Shown: piece after piece, positions 1-4,943 of the stretch | Layout of the letters: every line of letters begins with the position of its first letter | Position numbering within the stretch: the stretch's first letter is position 1 | Assembly (NCBI GenBank): GCA_002304735.1 | Contig: DBIU01000013.1 | Coordinates: 160 to 5,690, forward strand | Source of the DNA: Ruminococcaceae bacterium UBA794 | Lineage (GTDB): Bacteria; Bacillota; Clostridia; Oscillospirales; Ruminococcaceae | Direction of reading: 5' to 3' | Length of the DNA stretch: 5,531 nucleotides | Position numbers and translations under genes: made by a program | The notes under the pieces: generated by a model | The model's input: only the letters and a program-made list of their open reading frames with translations | Told to the model about the DNA's origin: nothing | Databases searched by the model: none

Positions 1-1
1 A

Positions 2-436
2 AAACAGTTCTGGACAGATGTATACTGGGGAGATGTAGATTATATGTTCGTGGATATGCCTCCGGGAACGGGCGACGTGCCGCTTACCGTATTCCAGTCG
101 CTGCCGCTTGACGGAATAATTGTCGTTACATCTCCGCAGGAGCTTGTTTCGATGATTGTCGGAAAAGCGCTTAAAATGGCTGAAATGATGAACGTTCCGA
201 TAATCGGTCTTGTCGAGAATATGAGCTATGCCGTTTGCCCCGACTGTGGAAAGCATATAAATGTTTTCGGCGAAAGCCACATTGACGAAACCGCGAAAAA
301 ATTCAATCTTAAGGTTCTCGCAAAGCTTCCGATTGAGCCTGAAACCGCAAAACTTGTTGACGGAGGTATGCTTGAGCTTATGGAAACAGAGGCTGCCGAC
401 CCGATTGCGGACGCAGTTGAGGAGTTCTGCAAGTGA
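2..436 (+). CDS. Mrp/NBP35 (ApbC-like) family P-loop ATPase, probable Fe-S cluster carrier; 5' end outside window
   Basis: This is the C-terminal 144 residues of an Mrp/NBP35-type ATPase; the reading frame is open back to the left edge, so the start and the Walker A loop lie outside. Visible family marks are the DMPPGTGD motif (visible residues 18-25, the switch/Walker B-like segment of MinD/Mrp ATPases), preceded by a W-G-D-x-D-Y stretch, then VTSPQE, and VENMSY followed by CPDC (Cys 79 and 82). In this family the CPxC pair of two subunits holds a bridging [4Fe-4S] cluster that is passed to apoproteins in the cytosol. The tail (LPIEPETAKLVDGG) is also typical. The stop codon overlaps the GTG start of the next gene by four bases, so the two are probably translated together. 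The family is clear; the specific client proteins cannot be read from the sequence. The internal ATG at 44 is not the start, because the homologous region continues upstream of it. Confidence 0.93.
   Translation, partial: KQFWTDVYWGDVDYMFVDMPPGTGDVPLTVFQSLPLDGIIVVTSPQELVSMIVGKALKMAEMMNVPIIGLVENMSYAVCPDCGKHINVFGESHIDETAKKFNLKVLAKLPIEPETAKLVDGGMLELMETEAADPIADAVEEFCK
419..424 (+). promoter_or_regulatory. Ribosome binding site for the GTG-started cysteine-rich protein gene
   Basis: GAGGAG lies 8 nt before the GTG at 433, inside the end of the Mrp-type gene. This strong site is the main support for a GTG start that overlaps the upstream stop codon. Confidence 0.8.
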
Positions 437-879
437 ACAGGGGAGAATTAGCCTACGATTATTTCGTAAGCGGGTATAACTGTTCGCAGTCGGTTGCGCT
501 GGCTTTTTCCGATGTTCTCGGAATTGAAAAAGACGCTCTCGCAAGGCTTTCAAGCGGCTTTGGCGGCGGAATGGGCAGAATGAGAGAAGTCTGCGGCTGC
601 TTTTCGGGACTTGTTATGGTTCTGAGTCAAGTTTACGGCTATTCTGACCCGAAAGCAAATGCCGAGAAAAAGGCTCTTTATGAGAAAATTCGCGCTGCTG
701 CGGAGAAATTCCGCGAAGATAACGGAAGCATAATCTGCAAGGAGCTTCTCGGACTTGAAAAGCCGGAGAAATCCGCTCAGCCCGAAGAACGCACAGCCGA
801 ATATTATCAAAAGCGACCTTGCCCGATGCTTTGCAAATATGCTGCGGAGCTTACCGAAGCAATGATAAGCGAGAAATAA
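433..879 (+). CDS. C_GCAxxG_C_C family probable redox protein
   Basis: A soluble protein of 148 residues with the layout of the C_GCAxxG_C_C family of putative redox-active proteins. Near the N-terminus is GYNCSQSV (Cys17). It is followed by a glycine-rich stretch, GFGGGMGRM (42-50), then VCGCFSG (Cys54, Cys56), a lone Cys102 in the C-terminal half, and a CPMLC pair (Cys130, Cys134). The conserved cysteines suggest thiol redox chemistry or Fe-S/metal binding; the biochemical role of the family is not established to my knowledge. No signal peptide or membrane segment is evident. The start is GTG, chosen because of the GAGGAG site 8 nt upstream and because the first conserved cysteine lies only 17 residues in, while the first internal ATG lies inside the glycine-rich motif. 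The gene overlaps the Mrp-type ATPase gene by 4 nt, which suggests a functional link to Fe-S handling (inference). Its TAA lies inside the terminator hairpin that follows. Confidence 0.88.
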   Translation: MNRGELAYDYFVSGYNCSQSVALAFSDVLGIEKDALARLSSGFGGGMGRMREVCGCFSGLVMVLSQVYGYSDPKANAEKKALYEKIRAAAEKFREDNGSIICKELLGLEKPEKSAQPEERTAEYYQKRPCPMLCKYAAELTEAMISEK

Positions 880-918
880 AACAAACGGCAGTTCGGAAGA
901 ACTGCCGTTTGTTTTATT
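875..918. terminator. Bidirectional intrinsic terminator shared by two convergent units
   Basis: A perfect inverted repeat with two 20-nt arms (875-894 and 899-918) and a GGAA loop (895-898). The GC-rich core ACGGCAGTTC is flanked by A-rich sequence on the left and T-rich sequence on the right, so the transcript from either strand forms a stable hairpin ending in a U-rich run. The TAA of the + strand gene (877-879) and the TAA of the - strand DUF4364 gene (914-916) both lie in the stem. No experimental support is available from the sequence alone. Confidence 0.92.
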
Positions 919-1456
919 CAAAATAATCGTCGATGTAGCGCTTAAACGCTTTTGGGTCTTGCTTAATCCTATTTTTGATGAAATCAGCTCTTTCCGAATT
1001 TTCAGCGGCGATTTCAAGATAATATTTCTGCTTTGCCGTAGTTTCGTCCATAACGGTAACGCCAAGCGTGCAGGTTCCGTCGGGATTTGTGATGTAGCGA
1101 ACAGCGAGAAACGAGCTGTTTTTTTTCATTGCGTCGCGCGTGTAAACGCGAACGGCTTCCTTGAACATTTTGTCGCGAACCGACAAAGGAAGCTCGGCGC
1201 CAAGGTCTTTTGCAGCCTTTATTCCCATCGGCGTATTTGAATAGAAAATCTCGCCGTCAATGTCGGTAACATTCAGCAAGTGGCCGGAAGCCTTTTCCAA
1301 CGCAGAACTGAGATTAAAATAGTTTACCGCGTCCTCGAGCGACGTTATTTCAATAAGCTCGTTCTTCGACAGCGGACAGCCAAGCGAGTAAATCAAATGG
1401 CAAATCAGAACGCAGATATCGTCGATTTCAGAAACGCGTATTCTCGGTGTATTCAA
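914..1456 (-). CDS. DUF4364 family protein, possible winged-helix regulator, last gene of the aro operon
   Basis: A protein of 180 residues that I assign to the DUF4364 family by its overall pattern. The N-terminal region (about residues 10-75) has helices around ICVLICHLIYSLGCPLSKNEL, then EDAVNYFNLSSALEKASGHLL, and an FYSNTPMGIKAAKDLG segment, resembling the winged-helix arrangement common in small transcription regulators. A family-typical LPLSVRDK follows (90-96), then a mixed alpha/beta C-terminal half. The molecular function is unknown; DNA binding is an inference from the fold-like pattern. The start is TTG at 1456, supported by AAAGGAGA just upstream and by an in-frame TGA before it. 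The first internal ATG (Met77) would remove the conserved N-terminal half. The gene follows aroC by 12 nt and is surely co-transcribed with it. Its TAA lies in the stem of the bidirectional terminator. Confidence 0.8.
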   Translation of the reverse strand: MNTPRIRVSEIDDICVLICHLIYSLGCPLSKNELIEITSLEDAVNYFNLSSALEKASGHLLNVTDIDGEIFYSNTPMGIKAAKDLGAELPLSVRDKMFKEAVRVYTRDAMKKNSSFLAVRYITNPDGTCTLGVTVMDETTAKQKYYLEIAAENSERADFIKNRIKQDPKAFKRYIDDYFE

Positions 1457-1461
1457 AGCAA

Positions 1462-1469
1462 TCTCCTTT
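1462..1469 (-). promoter_or_regulatory. Ribosome binding site supporting the TTG start of the DUF4364 gene
   Basis: On the - strand this reads AAAGGAGA, 5 nt from the TTG at 1456. It begins in the last base of the aroC stop codon, consistent with a tight operon junction. Confidence 0.8.
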
Positions 1470-2557
1470 CAGATTTTAGGGTTTTCTATAATCGCGGACA
1501 GCAGAGCAATGCTCATCGCCGCTTCAACGCACGGAACAGCCCTCGGAACAACGCAAGGGTCGTGCCTGCCCTTAATGACAAGCTCTGTTTCGCGGTTTTC
1601 TTTGAAATCAACGGTATTCTGCGGCAGGGATATCGACGGAGTGGGCTTGAACGCAGCTCTGAAAATAATCGGCATACCCGAGCTAATTCCGCCGAGAATA
1701 CCGCCGTGATTGTTGGTTTTGGTGACTATTTTATTGTCGATAATACAAAATTCATCGTTATTTTCGCTGCCGAAAAGCTCCGTGCAGCCAAAACCGCTGC
1801 CAAATTCAATTCCCTTAACGGCGGGAATTGCGAAAATAAGCTGTGAGATAATATTCTCCAGACCGTCAAGCATCGGCGAGCCTATTCCTGCGGGAAAACC
1901 AACCGCCGCGCACTCGATAATGCCGCCAACGCTGTCGAGGTTTTCTCTTGCGGAATTGATAATCTCGCGCATTTTTTTCTCGGCGCTGTCCGAAATAATG
2001 GGAAATGCGCGTTTTTTAACTGCATTTAGCTGCATTTCCGTTATTTTCATCGGGTCGAAGCTTTCGTCCGAGATATTCTTGATTGACTTTATGTGAGCGC
2101 CAACGGTTATTCCGCGATGTTCGAGAATTTGCGCGCAAACCGCTCCCGCAAAGCAAAGCGGCGCGGTTAATCTTCCCGAAAAGTGGCCGCCGCCGCGCGG
2201 GTCGTTTGCGCCGTTATAGCGCAGAAATCCTGTGTAATCCGCGTGGGCGGGACGCGCCGTGTGAGCGATATTACCGTAATCGCCCGAATGCTGGTCGGAG
2301 TTGTAAATTACTGCGGCAAGCGGAGTTCCCGCTGTTCTGCCATTGTACAGCCCCGAGAGAATTTCGGGAATATCCTTTTCGTTCCGCAGAGTGGACGTGC
2401 CGTCTTTTTTTGGAGCGCGGCGCGCCATAAATTCGCCGATTTTCTCCAAATCAATTTCTTCGCCTGCGGGTAGATTGTCCAGAACAACACCTATTCCTTT
2501 TCCGTGGCTTTCACCGAAAATTGAAAATTTTACTCCGCCGTTAAAACTAGATGACAT
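1469..2557 (-). CDS. aroC: Chorismate synthase
   Basis: It catalyses the anti-1,4 elimination of phosphate from 5-enolpyruvylshikimate-3-phosphate to give chorismate, the last step of the shikimate pathway, in the cytosol with reduced FMN as cofactor. The 362 residues match the usual length (about 360). Visible marks are FGESHGKGIG (14-23, catalytic His18), ARPAHADYTG (101-110, second catalytic His105), DPRGGGHFSGR (119-129), NNHGGILGGISSGMPI (282-297) and the C-terminal signature GRHDPCVVPRAVP (330-342). All expected key residues are present. ARPAHAD has Ala where many homologues have Gly. The ATG start at 2557 has AGGAG 6 nt upstream and leaves the typical short N-terminus before FGESHG. 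It lies 16 nt after aroA and 12 nt before the DUF4364 gene, in one operon. No flavin reductase gene is adjacent, so it is not possible to say whether FMN is reduced by a separate enzyme. Confidence 0.97.
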   Translation of the reverse strand: MSSSFNGGVKFSIFGESHGKGIGVVLDNLPAGEEIDLEKIGEFMARRAPKKDGTSTLRNEKDIPEILSGLYNGRTAGTPLAAVIYNSDQHSGDYGNIAHTARPAHADYTGFLRYNGANDPRGGGHFSGRLTAPLCFAGAVCAQILEHRGITVGAHIKSIKNISDESFDPMKITEMQLNAVKKRAFPIISDSAEKKMREIINSARENLDSVGGIIECAAVGFPAGIGSPMLDGLENIISQLIFAIPAVKGIEFGSGFGCTELFGSENNDEFCIIDNKIVTKTNNHGGILGGISSGMPIIFRAAFKPTPSISLPQNTVDFKENRETELVIKGRHDPCVVPRAVPCVEAAMSIALLSAIIENPKI

Positions 2558-2563
2558 ATTATA

Positions 2564-2568
2564 CTCCT
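2564..2568 (-). promoter_or_regulatory. Ribosome binding site of aroC
   Basis: AGGAG on the - strand, 6 nt before the aroC ATG, within the 16-nt gap after the aroA stop codon. The TATAAT between it and the ATG is spacer sequence and should not be read as a promoter. Confidence 0.8.
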
Positions 2569-2573
2569 GTAAA

Positions 2574-3797
2574 TCAGATTTCTACAAATATTCCCTCGAG
2601 CGACTTATAAACCTCGAAGAAATTTGGGAATGACTTTGAAACACATTCCGCACCGCGTAAAATCAGCGGATTTTCGCATTTTGTCGCGGCAATCGCCATT
2701 GACATTGCAATTCTGTGGTCGTTGAAACACTCGACTTCGCCGCCTTTAAGCGAGCCTACGCCGTAGATTTCCAAACCATCGGGCAATGCCTTAACTTTAC
2801 CGCCGATTTTATTCAGACAGTCTTCCATTGCCGCCAGACGGTCGCACTCTTTTATTCTTAACCGAGCCGCGTTTGTTATGCGGCTTTTTCCATTGCAAAA
2901 ACAGCCTAGTACCGACAAAATCGGCACAAGGTCGGGAATATCCGAGCAGTCAAGCTCAAACGCGCTCCCGTTTACAGCGACGCTTTTGCATATTTCAGCA
3001 ATTTTCTTGTCGCCTTGAAGCGAATTTTCATTAAGACCGCATATTTCAATTGACGAGCCGAGCGTATTCGCAGTATAAAAGAACGCTGCCTGCGAAAAAT
3101 CGCCCTCAACCGCGCCCGAAAACGGCTTAAAACGCTGATTTCCCTTGACAAAATACCCGTTTTCAGTTTCGTTTATCTCGCAGCCAAAATCCCTCAGAAC
3201 GCCGATTGTTATATCAACATAAGGCTTTGATTGAAGGGGAGAGGTGAGAATAATTTCGCTGTCGCCGTCAAGAAGCGGCAGCGCAAAAAGCAGTCCCGTG
3301 ATAAACTGCGAAGATACGTTGCCGTCTGCATAAAATCGCCCACCGGCGAGCTCGCCGTTAACGATAAGCGGCAGATTTTCTCCGTTATTAGGCAAAACAA
3401 AGCTTGCGCCGTGCTTAGGAAGCTCGTTTAGCAATGTTGTCAGAGGGCGCTGAGGAAGCTTTCCGCTGCCGATAAATTTTGCGTTTACACCAAGCGCGCA
3501 AGCGACAGGTATCAGAAATCTGAGCGTAGAACCCGATTCGCGGCAATTCAGCACGGCTTTTTCGGGGACTTTTTTTATCCCTTCAATCACCGCCGTATCG
3601 CCGCTGAACGAAATCTTCGCTCCGAGCGCTTTCATACAGTCCATCGTCGCCGTGATATCAACGGAAGGGAAGATGTTTGAAATTGTCGAAGTGCCGTCAG
3701 TCAGAGCCGCCGCAATTATCATTCGATGAGCGACGCTTTTTGACGGAGGAACGGATACTTTTCCCGACAAAATATTCGGCGTTATTTTTATATCCAT
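2574..3797 (-). CDS. aroA: 3-phosphoshikimate 1-carboxyvinyltransferase (EPSP synthase)
   Basis: It transfers the enolpyruvyl group of phosphoenolpyruvate to shikimate-3-phosphate, giving EPSP and phosphate in the cytosol. The 407 residues are slightly shorter than the E. coli enzyme (427), with the same two-domain plan. Visible marks are VPPSKSVAHR (16-25; Lys20, Ser21, Arg25), ESGSTLRF (87-94; Arg93), PQRPL (115-119), VSSQF (161-165; Gln164), SKPYVDIT (190-197), VEGDFSQAAFF (230-240), IPDLVP (287-292, with the catalytic Asp289), RIKECDRLAAM (314-324; Glu317, Arg320), NDHRIAMSMA (359-368; Arg362) and SKSFPNFF (387-394; Lys388). The substrate-binding set is complete, so the enzyme should be active. 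The PEP-site loop reads GSTLRF where E. coli has GTAMRP, a form I associate with clostridial enzymes. The start ATG follows the aroB stop by only 2 nt, with GGAG 8 nt upstream inside the end of aroB, so translation is probably coupled. Confidence 0.97.
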   Translation of the reverse strand: MDIKITPNILSGKVSVPPSKSVAHRMIIAAALTDGTSTISNIFPSVDITATMDCMKALGAKISFSGDTAVIEGIKKVPEKAVLNCRESGSTLRFLIPVACALGVNAKFIGSGKLPQRPLTTLLNELPKHGASFVLPNNGENLPLIVNGELAGGRFYADGNVSSQFITGLLFALPLLDGDSEIILTSPLQSKPYVDITIGVLRDFGCEINETENGYFVKGNQRFKPFSGAVEGDFSQAAFFYTANTLGSSIEICGLNENSLQGDKKIAEICKSVAVNGSAFELDCSDIPDLVPILSVLGCFCNGKSRITNAARLRIKECDRLAAMEDCLNKIGGKVKALPDGLEIYGVGSLKGGEVECFNDHRIAMSMAIAATKCENPLILRGAECVSKSFPNFFEVYKSLEGIFVEI

Positions 3798-3799
3798 AA

Positions 3800-4849
3800 T
3801 CAGCTCTCCAAAAACTTTTTGTACTCGTCAACGGACATTCTGACAACCTCGCTTTTGCCGATATCCGTGCAAATTACGATATTCATACCGTTCGAAAGAT
3901 GCTTTTTATCGTGAAGAGAAAGCTCGAAAAGCTTATCAAGCGGCGCGTTGTCTGTCGTCGGTAAACCGCATTTTATCAAAAGCTTGTCCAGCTCGTCCGC
4001 GACGCCTTTTCTGCACATTCCGCGGCGCTCTGCAATATGCGTAAAAACGCTCATTCCGACGGCAACGGCGTGTCCGTGGGCAATTCCCGTATAATTGTAG
4101 TATTTTTCAAGCGCGTGAGCAAGCGTGTGACCGAAATTAAGCAACATTCTTTCGCCTTTTTCGCGCTCGTCCGCTTCAACGACTTTTCCCTTAATCGAAA
4201 CATTGCGCTTCATTATATCAACCATATTTTCCGAAATATCCTTGTTTGCAAGAATATTGAAAAGCTCCGTCGACTTAATCATACCGTGCTTGATAACCTC
4301 AGCCATTCCGTCAGAAAAGAACTCGGGGGTGAGCGTTTTCAGCGTTTCCGTATCGCAGATAACAAGCCTCGGCTGATGAAAAGCGCCTACAAGATTTTTT
4401 CCCGCGCTGATATTAACAGCGGTTTTTCCGCCGACTGAGCTGTCGGATTGGCTTACAACGGTCGTTGGTATTTGCACAAAATCAATCCCGCGCATATAGG
4501 TCGCGGCTGCGTATCCCGCCGTATCTCCGACAACGCCTCCGCCGAGCGCCGCAATAAAATCAGAGCGCGTAAAACCGTTTTCCGCGAGAAATTCATATAT
4601 ATCAAGAAGGGTTCTGTGGTTTTTCGAGGCTTCGCCGTGCGGGAAAACAAGCTTTTTTGCCGTAAAGCCCGCTTTTTCAAGCGATTTCATAAACCTTTCA
4701 CCGTAAATTCTGTCAACGTTATCGTCTGTGACAACGCAGACTCTCCTTGATTTCATCACAGACGCGATATATTCGCCGGAGTTGTCAAGAATACCCTTAT
4801 CAATCAATATTTCATAGCTTGTACTTGCGTTAACCTTTACTTTTTCCAT
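3800..4849 (-). CDS. aroB: 3-dehydroquinate synthase
   Basis: It converts DAHP to 3-dehydroquinate, the second step of the shikimate pathway, using NAD+ and a divalent metal (Zn or Co) in the cytosol. Numbering from the ATG at 4849 gives 349 residues, the usual size. Visible marks are the NAD-binding GGGVVGDTAGY (103-113), QIPTTVVSQSDSSVGGK (126-142, an active-site signature), KNLVGAFHQP (151-160), metal ligands Glu184 (GMAEVIKHG), His241 (NFGHTLAHALE) and His258 (AHGHAVAVGM), and Arg234, Asn238 and His245 that match conserved active-site positions. The segment HGHAVAVGM has His where HGEAV is commoner. An in-frame TTG lies four codons earlier at 4861, but it sits just in front of the GGAGG site and has no Shine-Dalgarno site of its own, so the ATG is preferred. 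It is the first gene of the operon. The leader from the predicted promoter is only about 20 nt, which leaves no room for a T-box or attenuator. Confidence 0.97.
   Translation of the reverse strand: MEKVKVNASTSYEILIDKGILDNSGEYIASVMKSRRVCVVTDDNVDRIYGERFMKSLEKAGFTAKKLVFPHGEASKNHRTLLDIYEFLAENGFTRSDFIAALGGGVVGDTAGYAAATYMRGIDFVQIPTTVVSQSDSSVGGKTAVNISAGKNLVGAFHQPRLVICDTETLKTLTPEFFSDGMAEVIKHGMIKSTELFNILANKDISENMVDIMKRNVSIKGKVVEADEREKGERMLLNFGHTLAHALEKYYNYTGIAHGHAVAVGMSVFTHIAERRGMCRKGVADELDKLLIKCGLPTTDNAPLDKLFELSLHDKKHLSNGMNIVICTDIGKSEVVRMSVDEYKKFLES
3806..3809 (-). promoter_or_regulatory. Ribosome binding site of aroA, inside the end of aroB
   Basis: GGAG on the - strand, 8 nt before the aroA ATG at 3797. 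It lies within the last aroB codons, which fits translational coupling. Confidence 0.65.
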
Positions 4850-4854
4850 ATCTT

Positions 4855-4859
4855 CCTCC
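4855..4859 (-). promoter_or_regulatory. Ribosome binding site that fixes the aroB start
   Basis: GGAGG on the - strand, 5 nt before the ATG at 4849. Its position overlapping codons 2-3 of a possible longer TTG-initiated form rules strongly in favour of the ATG. Confidence 0.85.
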
Positions 4860-4876
4860 AAAAAAATGCTACATCT

Positions 4877-4905
4877 ATTTTACTCCAAAATAGTCAAATT
4901 GTCAA
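4877..4905 (-). promoter_or_regulatory. Sigma-A type promoter of the aroB-aroA-aroC-DUF4364 operon
   Basis: On the - strand, TTGACA (4905-4900, a perfect -35) is followed by 17 nt and TAAAAT (4882-4877, one mismatch to the -10 consensus). The expected transcription start is near 4869-4870, giving a leader of about 20 nt before the aroB ATG. The -35 box begins 3 nt after the T-tract of the recombinase terminator. No operator-like inverted repeat overlaps the promoter apart from that hairpin, and no known riboswitch fits the short leader. Confidence 0.88.
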
Positions 4906-4908
4906 GAG

Positions 4909-4938
4909 AAAAAACGGCTGAAACCAAATTCAGCCGTT
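4909..4938 (-). terminator. Intrinsic terminator of the tyrosine recombinase gene
   Basis: Two 10-nt arms (AACGGCTGAA at 4913-4922 and TTCAGCCGTT at 4929-4938) pair perfectly around a 6-nt loop. In the - strand transcript the stem is followed by a run of six T (4914-4909), the classical Rho-independent form. It begins 5 nt after the recombinase stop codon and separates that gene from the aro operon promoter. On the + strand it lacks a clear T-run, so it is probably one-directional. Confidence 0.9.
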
Positions 4939-4943
4939 ATATC

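Noticed and set aside
550..1065. Open frame of 171 codons on the - strand, antisense to the C_GCAxxG_C_C gene and the end of the DUF4364 gene
   Set aside because: It crosses the terminator hairpin and overlaps two supported genes; its translation resembles no protein family I know.
1280..1846. Open frame of 188 codons on the + strand, spanning the 5' part of the DUF4364 gene and the 3' part of aroC
   Set aside because: It is fully antisense to two well-supported genes, crosses their junction, has no recognisable family or ribosome binding site, and its composition (rich in Arg and Asn) is typical of a shadow frame.
2021..2037. Short direct repeat TGCATTT twice, 10 nt apart
   Set aside because: It lies inside aroC codons, is too short and occurs only twice; chance is a sufficient explanation.
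2558..2563. TATAAT directly before aroC as a promoter -10 box
   Set aside because: It is the spacer between AGGAG and the ATG. There is no -35 element at the proper distance, and a start there would leave no leader containing the ribosome binding site.
4037..4438. Open frame of 133 codons on the + strand, antisense to aroB
   Set aside because: Shadow of aroB, with no family resemblance or upstream signals.
4850..4861. TTG start four codons upstream for aroB
   Set aside because: The TTG sits right before the GGAGG site and only about 8 nt from the predicted transcription start, so it could not use a Shine-Dalgarno site; the ATG at 4849 has ideal spacing.
4862..4943. T-box, trp-type attenuator or riboswitch upstream of aroB
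   Set aside because: The only hairpin here lies upstream of the -35 box and belongs to the recombinase terminator; the predicted leader is about 20 nt.
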